From Planctomycetota bacterium (lineage in GTDB: Bacteria > Planctomycetota > UBA1135 > GCA-002748355), in NCBI GenBank assembly GCA_002748355.1, contig PDSF01000031.1:1-64000 (forward strand): DNA of 64,000 nt, given 5' to 3'. The position numbers and the translations under genes were made by a program. This document shows, one piece after another, positions 8,643 through 19,994 of the stretch. Within the stretch, counting starts at the first letter, position 1. Each line of letters starts with the position of its first letter. The notes under the pieces are model-generated. The model had not been told where the DNA came from. It did no database searches and worked only from the letters and a program-made list of their open reading frames with translations.

Positions 8643-9989
8643 ATGAAACTCTTCGGCACCGATGGCATTCGCGGCAAAGCCAACCAGCCGCCCCTCGATT
8701 CACAGACCCTCGTCAACTTGGGCATCGTCCTCGGACGCCAGTTGAATCGTTCCAGCGAGGAAGCTCTCGTGCTCTTCGCTCACGACGGTCGCCGCTCCTC
8801 CGGTCAGATCCGCTGCGCCCTAGAGGCCGGCCTCCTGTCCACGGGAGCATCCACTCGCAACGGTGGCTTGCTGACGACACCGGCTCTAGCACATGAAACC
8901 CGGCTCGGTCACTACAGCGCCGGCGTCATGCTCTCGGCCTCGCACAATCCCGCCGAAGACAACGGCATCAAGCTCTTCGGTGGCGACGGGCGCAAGCTCG
9001 CCGACTCGTTGGAAGCAAAGATCGAGCAGGAGATGGCCTCTGGCGTTGCTCTACCCGAAGGCGAGCCAGGGATGTCAGGACGCTTCAAAGACCCCGGCCT
9101 CGACTACCGCCGCTGGCTGGAGGAAGCTCCCTTCGCCGGCCTCAGCCTCTCGGGCCTTCGCATCCTGGTCGACTGCGCCAACGGTGCCGGCTCACGCCTT
9201 GCGCCTCGGGTGCTCAGCGATCTCGGTGCCAGCCTGGTCATCCGCAACGATCGCCCCGACGGCAGCAACATCAACCTGCAGTGCGGCGCCCTCTATCCGA
9301 ACTACATCAGCGAGGAAGTGCGCTCCCAGGGCTGCGACCTGGGGCTCTGCCTCGACGGAGACGGCGACCGCTCGATCTTCGTCGACGACGCAGGCCAGGT
9401 CGTGCACGGCGACGCCCTGCTCTGCCTCTTGGCTGAGGCCCAGCTAGAACGCGGCGAACTGGCCAAGTCCAAGATCGCCGTAACAGTGATGAGCAACCTC
9501 GCCCTGAAGAAGCGCCTCCGCGCCCGCGGCATCGAGATCGTCGAGACTCCGGTCGGCGACCGCTCGGTGGTCGCCGCGATGGAAGAGCAGGGCCTGAGCC
9601 TCGGCGGCGAGCCCTCGGGACACATCATCTTCGGCCCCGAGCACCACTACACCGGCGACGGCCTCTACACCTGCCTCAAGCTGCTGCGCCTGCTCAAGAG
9701 TAGTGGGAAGGCGCTCTCGGCCCTGACCCAAGACTTCCGCCCCTTCCCCCAGCTCCTCGTCAACGTGCGGGTAAACGAGAAGCCGGCACTCGACTCGCTC
9801 CCGCGCGTGGTCGAGGCGCAAAAGGCCGTCGAAGAGCGCCTGGGAGAAGACGGGCGCGTGGTGCTCCGCTACTCAGGCACCGAGAATCTCTGCCGAGTGA
9901 TGATCGAAGGGCCCGAGGAGGGGCTCGTTCGCGAACTCACCGAGCAGCTCGCCGACGCCGTTCGACTTGCGATTGGGGCACCAGAATGA
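8643..9989 (+). CDS. glmM: Phosphoglucosamine mutase
   Basis: Interconverts glucosamine-6-P and glucosamine-1-P for UDP-GlcNAc, hence peptidoglycan and LPS. At 448 residues it has the usual family length. Visible blocks are FGTDGIRG at the N-terminus, the catalytic serine loop SASHNP (phosphoserine at about Ser100), the metal loop LDGDGDR, the sugar-binding loop GEPSGH and the phosphate-binding RYSGTE near the C-terminus. It is the third member of the cdaA-cdaR-glmM set; in Firmicutes GlmM binds and inhibits CdaA. The stop overlaps tsaB (ATGA). Confidence 0.97.
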   Translation: MKLFGTDGIRGKANQPPLDSQTLVNLGIVLGRQLNRSSEEALVLFAHDGRRSSGQIRCALEAGLLSTGASTRNGGLLTTPALAHETRLGHYSAGVMLSASHNPAEDNGIKLFGGDGRKLADSLEAKIEQEMASGVALPEGEPGMSGRFKDPGLDYRRWLEEAPFAGLSLSGLRILVDCANGAGSRLAPRVLSDLGASLVIRNDRPDGSNINLQCGALYPNYISEEVRSQGCDLGLCLDGDGDRSIFVDDAGQVVHGDALLCLLAEAQLERGELAKSKIAVTVMSNLALKKRLRARGIEIVETPVGDRSVVAAMEEQGLSLGGEPSGHIIFGPEHHYTGDGLYTCLKLLRLLKSSGKALSALTQDFRPFPQLLVNVRVNEKPALDSLPRVVEAQKAVEERLGEDGRVVLRYSGTENLCRVMIEGPEEGLVRELTEQLADAVRLAIGAPE

Positions 9990-10603
9990 GCATCGTTCTG
10001 GCCATCGAGACGGCCTTCCCCAAGGTGGATGTCGCCCTCTCCGTCGACGGCGAGATCCGGCGGCCGACGACCGAACTCAGCGCCAAGAGAGGATCCGCCC
10101 TGCACCTTGCCGTCGCGGAGCTGCTCGGCAGCGACGGCCCGAGTGAAGTCCGCCCGGACGCCATCCACGTCGACATCGGCCCCGGCAGCTACACCGGGCT
10201 CCGCGTCGGGCTCGCCTTCGTGCGCACCTGGGTCCTCATGCACCCCGCGAGGATCCTCGCAAGCTACAGCACCGACCTCATCGCCGCCGCCGCCACCGAG
10301 ATCCCCGCCGGCCAAGACTTCGTCGTCGTCCTCGACGCCCGCCGCGCCCAGTGGTTCGGAGCCCGCTACCGCCGCCAAGAATCTGGCGTTGAGCGGCTCG
10401 CCGCTCCCGTCTGCCTTAGCCCCGAAAAGCTGAGGCAATGGAGCGAAGGCGCCAGCCTCGCCCTCAGCACCCACGACTCGGTCCCCCTGGACCTAGAACA
10501 TCGGCAGCGCCCCATACCCAGCGCTGCCGATCTCCTCAGCGACACGGGCCTCCTCTTCGAAGACAAAGACCCAATGCCCGTCTATCTGATGTCGCCGCTC
10601 TAA
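9986..10603 (+). CDS. tsaB: tRNA t6A modification protein TsaB
   Basis: A 205-residue inactive paralogue of the Kae1/TsaD ASKHA fold, needed with TsaD, TsaE and TsaC for N6-threonylcarbamoyl-adenosine at position 37 of ANN-decoding tRNAs. The N-terminal strand IVLAIETAFPKVDVAL and the family motif GPGSYTGLRVG (about residues 66-76) are clear. It overlaps glmM by four bases (ATGA). Its last 58 bases, from 10546, and a little flanking DNA are repeated at 11731-11806, because the tandem duplication of the downstream lipoprotein gene begins inside this gene. Confidence 0.92.
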   Translation: MSIVLAIETAFPKVDVALSVDGEIRRPTTELSAKRGSALHLAVAELLGSDGPSEVRPDAIHVDIGPGSYTGLRVGLAFVRTWVLMHPARILASYSTDLIAAAATEIPAGQDFVVVLDARRAQWFGARYRRQESGVERLAAPVCLSPEKLRQWSEGASLALSTHDSVPLDLEHRQRPIPSAADLLSDTGLLFEDKDPMPVYLMSPL

Positions 10604-10614
10604 GCGGCCAGGCG

Positions 10615-11634
10615 CTACTTCGGGGCCTTCTTCATGCCCTTCTTCAGGCCCTTCATCGCATCCTTCTTCAGGCCCTTCACCGCATCCTTCTTCGCCTCGA
10701 TGAGCTTCGGCTGCTGTACAGGAACGGCAGGGCGGTCATGCATCCGGAAGCCGGACTTGCCCAAGAAGCCCATGGCCGGGAGGAAGTCCATTACCGAGGA
10801 CATGGCGATCTGCTGGACGTCCTTGGCTGTCTTGGCCGGCTTGAGCTTGACGATGAGCTCCTCGAGCTTGCCCAAGGAGTCCAGGATCTGCTTCTTGTCC
10901 TTGGAGAGGTCGAGCTTGGCGATCCTCCCCTTCGCTTCCTTCATCATCTCGGGCCAATCGTTGGCAAGATCCGCGAAGAACCACTTGCCGTCGACCTTTT
11001 TGAAGGGCGCCGCCGGACCGTCGACTTTGCCGTCGACCCAGGCCTCGACCGGAACCACGCCGTTTACCTCCTCGCCGGCCTTGAATTCCATCTTGGCCAA
11101 TCTGGCCAAGGGATTGTCATCGCCCCAGGCGCTTGCGACCTTCTGAAACTTCGAGAACAGGGACGAGCCCTCGCCGCCGAGGAAGGAGGCGAGATCCAGG
11201 GAAGCCACTTTCTTGGCGTCGGCAAGATCACTCTCAGCAGCTTCCTTGAGCAGCGCAACGATGCTGCCGTACTGCGCTTCGAGCTTCTTCAAGTTGTCCG
11301 ACTCCAGCCCCATCCCCTTCGCCATTTCGATGGCGATGCTCTTTTTCTCCGCGGCCAGGTCCAACGCGGAGCGGAGAGCCCCAAACAGCTTCTGATGCAC
11401 TTCGGCGTCCATGCTCTTGCCGAAGCTATGGACGAGATCGCTGACATCCTTCTGGTAGCCATTGGGTAGCGCATCCCACAGGACCCGGGCATTGCCCGAG
11501 TTCAGCTCCTTGGCCAGCGTGGTCATGGTGCCGTTTGGGCTATCAGGAAAAGTGGTGGGGGCACGCTCGCCACAGGAAGCGAGGGAGAGGGAAGCCACGG
11601 CCATGAGACCAAGGGAAAAACGGGGAGTATTCAT
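10615..11634 (-). CDS. Lipoprotein of unknown function, copy 1
   Basis: 339 residues from the ATG at 11634. The N-terminus is a lipoprotein signal ending in SLASC (Cys21). The frame is open 42 codons further upstream, but that extension lies before the signal peptide and is conserved only because the flanking DNA is also duplicated. The body is helical and charged. It contains a block shared with copy 2: KDVSDLVHSFG, then MDAEVHQKLF, then RSALDLA.EKKSI. A middle part with KKVDGKW resembles domains that describe effects of a variable on output, but I do not recognise a family. The C-terminus is a lysine-rich repeat (GLKKDAMKGLKKGMKK). It converges on tsaB and ends 11 bases from its stop. Function unknown; outer-membrane or periplasmic location inferred. 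Confidence 0.75.
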   Translation of the reverse strand: MNTPRFSLGLMAVASLSLASCGERAPTTFPDSPNGTMTTLAKELNSGNARVLWDALPNGYQKDVSDLVHSFGKSMDAEVHQKLFGALRSALDLAAEKKSIAIEMAKGMGLESDNLKKLEAQYGSIVALLKEAAESDLADAKKVASLDLASFLGGEGSSLFSKFQKVASAWGDDNPLARLAKMEFKAGEEVNGVVPVEAWVDGKVDGPAAPFKKVDGKWFFADLANDWPEMMKEAKGRIAKLDLSKDKKQILDSLGKLEELIVKLKPAKTAKDVQQIAMSSVMDFLPAMGFLGKSGFRMHDRPAVPVQQPKLIEAKKDAVKGLKKDAMKGLKKGMKKAPK

Positions 11635-11730
11635 TGCAGCAAGCTCAGCAGTTCTGATGTGAAGACGAGGCTCCGACCCAGGGCGGGACCCGAGAAGCCT
11701 CGCGAGCAAAAGCCAGACAATAGAGGGGCC

Positions 11731-11806
11731 GGGCCTCCTCATCGAAGACAAAGACCCCATGCCCGTCGACTTGCTGTCGCCGCTCGAAGCGGCCGCGCGC
11801 TACTTC
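11731..11806 (+). pseudogene. Duplicated, dead 3' end of tsaB
   Basis: This segment matches 10546-10621 over 76 bases with no gap. Read in the tsaB frame it gives GLLIEDKDPMPVDLLSPL, against GLLFEDKDPMPVYLMSPL at the true TsaB C-terminus. The stop codon TAA has become GAA. It is a by-product of the tandem duplication and marks its left breakpoint inside tsaB. Confidence 0.85.
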
Positions 11807-12843
11807 GCGCCCTGCTTCGCGCGCTTCATCGCCTTCTTATCCTGCTTCGCCCTCTCCTGCTTCGCCCTCTCCTGCTTCGGCTGCTCCGCAGGATCGGCAG
11901 CGCCGTCATCCTCCCAGAGTCCATACTTGCGCAAGAGACTCATGGTCGGAAGGAAGTCCATCGCCGAGGACTGGACGATCCGCTTGAAGTCCTCAGCCGT
12001 CTCGGCCGCCTTGAGCTTGCCGATGAGCTTCTCGAACTTGTCCAAGGAGTCCAGGATCAGCTTCTTGTCCTTGGAAAGGTCGAGCTTGGCGATCCACTCC
12101 TTGGCCTCCTTCATCATCTTGGGCCAATCTTTGGCAAGACCCGGATCCATCCACTTGCCGTCGACCTTTATGAGGGGACAGTCCCATTTCAAACGGGAGC
12201 CGTCGCAAAAAGCATGGAGAATCACCACGCCGTCACGCTCCTCCCCGACCCGGTATTCCCACCTGCCTAACCCGCCGAAGAGGAAGGTGAGGATATCGGG
12301 TCCCGACGAGGTGTTTGCGAGCTTCAGAAGCTTCGAGAAGAGAGACGAGGCCTTGCCCCCGAGGAAGGAGGGGAGATCTAGGGAAGCGAGCTTGCTGGTG
12401 TCAGCAATCTCGCTCTCAGCGGCCTCCTTGAGCAGCGCAATGATGCTGTCGTACTTCTTCTCTAGGCTCTTTAGCTCGGCTGGCTCCAACCTCGCCGATT
12501 TCTGCAAGAGCTCATGCACGATGGACTTTTTCTCCAGAGCCAGGTCCAGTGCCGAACGGAAAGCCTCAAACAGCTTCTGATGCACTTCGGCATCCATCTT
12601 TCTGCCGAAGCTATGGACGAGATCGCTGACATCCTTCTGGTGCCGAACGGGCAGCGCATCCCAGGCGGCTCGGACATTGCCCGAACCCCACAGCTCCTTG
12701 ACCAGCTTGTTCTGGGTGCCATCGGGACTATCGGGGAAAGTCGTAGGCCCGTGCACGACAGGCGTGCGGCCGTGCCCGCCACAGGAAGCGAGGGAGAGGG
12801 ACGCCAGGACCATGAGACCGAGGGCAAAGCGGGGAGCAGTCAT
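11800..12843 (-). CDS. Lipoprotein of unknown function, copy 2
   Basis: 347 residues from the ATG at 12843, paralogous to the gene at 10615-11634 and roughly half identical by eye. The lipobox is again SLASC, followed by an extra glycine/histidine-containing linker. The strongest conserved block is KDVSDLVHSFG....MDAEVHQKLF...RSALDLA. The KVDGKW motif and a shared LDLSKDKK.ILDSL segment are also kept. The C-terminal tail is basic but differs from copy 1 (KQERAKQDKKAMKRAKQ). Retained reading frame, lipobox and tail suggest both copies are functional. No family recognised. Confidence 0.75.
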   Translation of the reverse strand: MTAPRFALGLMVLASLSLASCGGHGRTPVVHGPTTFPDSPDGTQNKLVKELWGSGNVRAAWDALPVRHQKDVSDLVHSFGRKMDAEVHQKLFEAFRSALDLALEKKSIVHELLQKSARLEPAELKSLEKKYDSIIALLKEAAESEIADTSKLASLDLPSFLGGKASSLFSKLLKLANTSSGPDILTFLFGGLGRWEYRVGEERDGVVILHAFCDGSRLKWDCPLIKVDGKWMDPGLAKDWPKMMKEAKEWIAKLDLSKDKKLILDSLDKFEKLIGKLKAAETAEDFKRIVQSSAMDFLPTMSLLRKYGLWEDDGAADPAEQPKQERAKQERAKQDKKAMKRAKQGAK

Positions 12844-13166
12844 TGCAGCCACCTCAGCTGTTCTGATGGGAAGACGAGGCTCCAGCCCAAGGCCGGATTC
12901 AACAAGCCTCGCAAGCAAGGGCACAAGGATAGGGGCCGAGCCTCCCCCTGATGGCTCGGCCTGCTCGAAATCGGAGAAAAGATCTCGTCAACTGGGCTCG
13001 GCGCCCAAGCCTAGAAGCTCCGGAGCCGCGGCCAGGAGAGAAGACAGGTATCGGGCAAGCTTTTCCGAGCCTCATCCTTCCTTGGCGGGCGCCAATCTGC
13101 TTCGATTCTGGGCCGGTATCTTCCGCGCACCAGGTAGCCGCGACAGCGGCCAAGAACAGAGGCGAC
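12844..13166. other. Intergenic region between lipoprotein copy 2 and carB
   Basis: The left part (to about 12955) is the end of duplication unit 2. The right part is the carB leader. The carB frame is open through it without matching the CarB family. A good ribosome site (agagg at 13158-13162) sits just before the carB ATG. The two flanking genes are divergent, so promoters for both must lie here. I see no convincing promoter boxes and no leader peptide or terminator of attenuation type. Confidence 0.5.
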
Positions 13167-16433
<3,267 letters not shown>

Positions 16434-16477
16434 GGGCCGGCACGCAGGAGCCGAACCCCGCAAGCTCGGCCCGAAGC

Positions 16478-16521
16478 AACTCGCGTGGCAGGGAGTCCAA
16501 ACGCCCCCCGCGGCGCGAGTT
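16478..16521. terminator. Candidate terminator between convergent carB and BNR gene
   Basis: An 8-bp perfect stem aactcgcg (16478-16485) with its complement at 16514-16521, around a 28-base loop, followed on the plus strand by ctttcgt. It lies between two convergent stop codons. The loop is long and the T-tract poor, so confidence is limited. Confidence 0.35.
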
Positions 16522-16555
16522 CTTTCGTAGCAGGTCGATAAAACGGTCCTGCTCG

Positions 16556-19500
16556 CTAGCCCTGCTTCTTCCACTGCGGCAGGCGCCCCGGAGTATCGCC
16601 GGCGCCGGCCAGCTCAAGAGCTTGCTCCACTGCGGGCAAGTCCTTGCTGGCAAGCTCCCGCAGCTGCTTCAGCACCGGGGCAAAGGCCTCGGCGGCATAA
16701 CCGTAGGCGTCCCGCTGGGTCTGCGTCGGCGCCGAGGAGGAGCGAAGCTGGGCGGAGGCCACGCTTTGGATGCGCTGCTGGATCGACATCGGGCTCGGCT
16801 TGTAGCGAGAACTCAGAGAGGAATCTCCACTCAAGACCCGGCGCAGGCCTGCGAGCCGCTGGTCCAGCGCTTCGATACTGCGCAGCAGCCTCAGGTCGGC
16901 GGCGCGACTACGGCGCAGCGCGACCCGGGCCAGATCCACCCGTGCCTGCAAGTCGGCGAGCAAGCGCACGCTCGCATGCACCGACCGGCGCAGCTCCACC
17001 ACATCCTTTTGGAAGGCAAGTAGCTCCGCACGATCCGCAGCCGGCAAGCTCGCGAGATGGAGCGCCTCGACCTCGAAGGGCACAGGCTCAGTCAGCGCCG
17101 TCACGATCCCCTCGACTTCCTGCTCAAGCGTCGCCGTGAAACGGCCCCCCAAGACCAGGGGACCCTTGCCGCTTTCCCGGCCAAGCCTGGCCGGCATCGC
17201 GCTGGGATAACGCAGGTCCCAGGCAATCCGGTGCAAGCCCTTGCGCCGAGGGGCATCGATGCGGCGCAGCACCGCGCCAGAGGCATCACGAATCGTCACG
17301 AAGACCGCAGGCGTGTTTTCGGCATCTTCTGCCCTGAGATCCTCGTCGCTCGGATAGGGCAGCGTCTTCCCGCCTCGACGCGCCTTGGCCTGCGCCGCCT
17401 CCCGCCGCTCACGCTTGCTCCGCAGACCATCCCGCAGATAGATCGTCATCATCGCACCGAAGGGCGGATTGGGCGCGGCGAAGAAGGTCGCCCCCTGGGT
17501 ACCCAGCCCCGAAGCCCGGCCAAGGCGGCTCCGCTCAATGTAGAGCGGCGCTTTGCGGATCGCGAAGAGCTGTGCCGGCCTGGCTAGCAGCTCCTTCGAA
17601 AGGGTGCGCAGCATCGAATAATCGTCGAGCACATAAAAACCCCGGCCAAAGGTGCCGAGGATCAGGTCGTTTTCGCGCCGCTGAATCTCGATATCGCGCA
17701 CGGCGATGGTCGGCAGCCCGCCCCGCATCCGTATCCAACGCCCGCCGCGATCAAAGCTGACATACACGCCAAACTCGGTACCGACGAAGAGGAGATTTTC
17801 ATTCTCATGATCCTCGGCGATCGACCAGACGGCATCGCTGGCCGGCAAGTTGGCAGCAATCGAGCGCCAGGTCGCACCGTAGTTTTCACTGACCAGTAAG
17901 TACGGCTTGAAATCGCCATTCTTGTGGTTGTTGAAAGCGGCGTAGACCCGCCCCTCGACATGCCGCGACGCCTCAAGCCGGCTCACGTAGCAGCGATCGG
18001 GCACCCCATCGAAGCTCGCGTATTTCGACCAGGTCGCGCCAGCGTTCCGGGTCATGTGCACCAGGCCGTCATCGGTCCCGACATAGAGCAAGTTCTCATT
18101 CAACGGCGATTCCGTTAGCGACACCGAGTTGCCATAGACCGACGTTGAGCGGTTCTTTGCTACGGCATCGACTTCTTGGATTCGCCCCATGACCGGCAGT
18201 CCATCCCGATCGATTCCCCGCGAGAGGTTACCGCTCAACATCTTCCAACTGTCGCCGCGGTCGTCCGTGCGGAAGAGGTGGTTTCCCGCCAAGTACAAGC
18301 GCTTATGGCTGTGCGCACTGAGTAGCAGCGGCGTGTCCCAGTTCCAAATGAGCAGCGGCCCACCCGGCACCGGCCTCGGCTTAATATCGGTGTTCTCGCC
18401 ACTACGGCGGTCGTGCCGAACGATCCCGGCATACTGCGACTGGGTATACACGATGTTCGGATCGGTCGGGTCGACTTGCACCTCATAACCGTCACCGCCA
18501 ACGGTCACAAACCAGTCCTCGTTGCAGATCCCACCCCGGCTGGTGGTACGCGAGGGCCCCCCTACCGAGTTGTTATCCTGGGTGCCCCCATAGATGTTGT
18601 AGAAGGGCAGAGCCTGGTCCGCGCTCACACGATAAAACTGTGCCAGCGGCAAGTTCTCGCAATAATCCCAGTTTGCACCGGCGTCGTAGCTCTGATAAAT
18701 CCCGCCATCACCGCCAATCACCAGATGCTTCGGATTACTTGGGTCGATCCATAATGCGTGATCGTCCACGTGGCGACCCTTATTCCCCAGAGGGACCCAA
18801 GTCCTGCCGCCATCACGGGAGAGCGTCGTGTGGGTGTCCAGGCAATAGATGGTGTCGACATCCACCGGGTCGGCCACCAGCTCTTGGTAGTACTGAGGGC
18901 TGCGCGCGACCTTATCGCTCATCCGCCTCCAGCTCTCACCGCGATCGCTAGAGCGAAAGGTCCCGCCCTGTCCGCGCTGAGCTTCGATAATGGCATAGAC
19001 CACATCGGGGTTTACTGGCGAGATCGCCATACCAATGCGGCCCAGATCGACCCGAGGCAGGCCCGACTGGAGCTTCCTCCAAGAAGCACCACCGTCGTTC
19101 GTCTTATAGATCGCCGACTCGGGGCCGCCGTTGACCACGGTCCAGACCTTTCGCCGCCTTTGGTAGGTGCTGGCGTAAGCAATATCTGGATTACGTGGAT
19201 CGAGGTGCACCTCGTTGACGCCGGTGTCCTCGCTGATCGCCAACACCTTCCGCCAAGTCTTACCGCTATCGATGCTCTTATAGAGCCCACGGTCGCCGCC
19301 ACTGCGCCAAAGCGGCCCCTGAGCAGCAACCCAGACGATGTTGGAGTCCCTTGGGTCGACAACGATCTTGCCGATGTGCTCACTCTTGCTGAGCCCCATG
19401 TTCTGCCACGTCTTGCCGCCATCGCGAGAACGAAAGACCCCATGGCCCCAGGACACGCTGCGCTGGCTGTTGTTTTCGCCGCTCCCGACCCAGATCACAT

Positions 19501-19795
19501 GTCGGTTGTTTGGATCGATACTCACGCAGCCGATCGAGTAGCAAGACTGGGCGTCAAAAACCGGAACGAAGGTCGTCCCATTGTTTTCGCTGCGCCAAAC
19601 GCCGCCTGAGGCAACCGCAACGAACCAACGCGAGCTATCGCTTGGGTCGACAGCAATATCGGAAATGCGACCAGAAATAAGCGCGGGCCCGATACTCCGA
19701 AACTTCAAGGCGGAGAGGGTCGACGCGGTAATCTCCCGAGCCCCTTGAGCCCAAAGGGAGGAGATACAGAGAAGGAAAGCTATCAGGGTTTTCAT
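16556..19795 (-). CDS. Secreted VPS10/BNR-repeat beta-propeller protein
   Basis: 1079 residues with a clear signal peptide (MKTLIAFLLCISSLWAQ, cleavage near residue 17). The first 700 residues carry about ten Asp-box (BNR) repeats of the form S-x-D-x-G-x-x-W, e.g. SRDGGKTW, SIDSGKTW, SSDRGESW, TDDRGDSW and SFDRGGRW, the pattern of sortilin/VPS10-type ten-bladed propellers and exo-sialidases. The last third has a small beta domain (LHRIAWDLRYPSA) and a helical C-terminus. Such proteins are abundant in planctomycetes, usually annotated as glycosyl hydrolase or VPS10 domain protein without a known substrate. I see no catalytic signature that would fix an enzymatic function. It diverges from the DUF1080 gene at 19995. 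Confidence 0.85.
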   Translation of the reverse strand: MKTLIAFLLCISSLWAQGAREITASTLSALKFRSIGPALISGRISDIAVDPSDSSRWFVAVASGGVWRSENNGTTFVPVFDAQSCYSIGCVSIDPNNRHVIWVGSGENNSQRSVSWGHGVFRSRDGGKTWQNMGLSKSEHIGKIVVDPRDSNIVWVAAQGPLWRSGGDRGLYKSIDSGKTWRKVLAISEDTGVNEVHLDPRNPDIAYASTYQRRRKVWTVVNGGPESAIYKTNDGGASWRKLQSGLPRVDLGRIGMAISPVNPDVVYAIIEAQRGQGGTFRSSDRGESWRRMSDKVARSPQYYQELVADPVDVDTIYCLDTHTTLSRDGGRTWVPLGNKGRHVDDHALWIDPSNPKHLVIGGDGGIYQSYDAGANWDYCENLPLAQFYRVSADQALPFYNIYGGTQDNNSVGGPSRTTSRGGICNEDWFVTVGGDGYEVQVDPTDPNIVYTQSQYAGIVRHDRRSGENTDIKPRPVPGGPLLIWNWDTPLLLSAHSHKRLYLAGNHLFRTDDRGDSWKMLSGNLSRGIDRDGLPVMGRIQEVDAVAKNRSTSVYGNSVSLTESPLNENLLYVGTDDGLVHMTRNAGATWSKYASFDGVPDRCYVSRLEASRHVEGRVYAAFNNHKNGDFKPYLLVSENYGATWRSIAANLPASDAVWSIAEDHENENLLFVGTEFGVYVSFDRGGRWIRMRGGLPTIAVRDIEIQRRENDLILGTFGRGFYVLDDYSMLRTLSKELLARPAQLFAIRKAPLYIERSRLGRASGLGTQGATFFAAPNPPFGAMMTIYLRDGLRSKRERREAAQAKARRGGKTLPYPSDEDLRAEDAENTPAVFVTIRDASGAVLRRIDAPRRKGLHRIAWDLRYPSAMPARLGRESGKGPLVLGGRFTATLEQEVEGIVTALTEPVPFEVEALHLASLPAADRAELLAFQKDVVELRRSVHASVRLLADLQARVDLARVALRRSRAADLRLLRSIEALDQRLAGLRRVLSGDSSLSSRYKPSPMSIQQRIQSVASAQLRSSSAPTQTQRDAYGYAAEAFAPVLKQLRELASKDLPAVEQALELAGAGDTPGRLPQWKKQG

Positions 19796-19994
19796 AGCCG
19801 GTGACGCTAGCGGATCGACCTGGCTGAGGCATTAGCGCAGCCCCCTTCCTTCGACGGCCAAGCTGTGCCCCCTAGTCTTTGGAGAAATGCCGCCCGAAAA
19901 GCCCGGCGCTCCGGCTCGCATGCCCTTCCTTGTTGACTCCAGGGCCAGCATCCTCGACCTTGCCTCCTCCCCTAGCTGAGCCCAGGAAGGACGC

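Larger units (their letters stand above)
10546..12955. repeat. Tandem duplication of about 1.2 kb (two diverged units)
   Basis: Unit 1 spans about 10546-11730 and unit 2 about 11731-12955. Both start with the same 76-base segment (10546-10621 and 11731-11806; the 3' end of tsaB plus the 3' end of the lipoprotein gene). They continue through a minus-strand lipoprotein gene and end in the same GC-rich sequence past its start (for example cagttctgatg.gaagacgaggctcc). Another short match to the unit start follows at about 12937-12950, so the original crossover may have used a short GC-rich repeat. The copies have diverged considerably, so the event is not recent. Confidence 0.85.

Noticed and set aside
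10438..11469. Plus-strand frame of 343 codons over lipoprotein copy 1
   Set aside because: Opposite a lipoprotein gene with lipobox and a conserved paralogue; the plus-strand translation has no signal or domain.
12951..13166. Extended N-terminus for CarB
   Set aside because: The family begins at the ATG at 13167, which has its own ribosome site; the extra 72 codons are leader sequence.
19933..19961. TTGACT plus a hexamer 17 bases later as a promoter for the DUF1080 gene
   Set aside because: The -10 candidate (gacctt) is too poor; such -35-like hexamers occur by chance.
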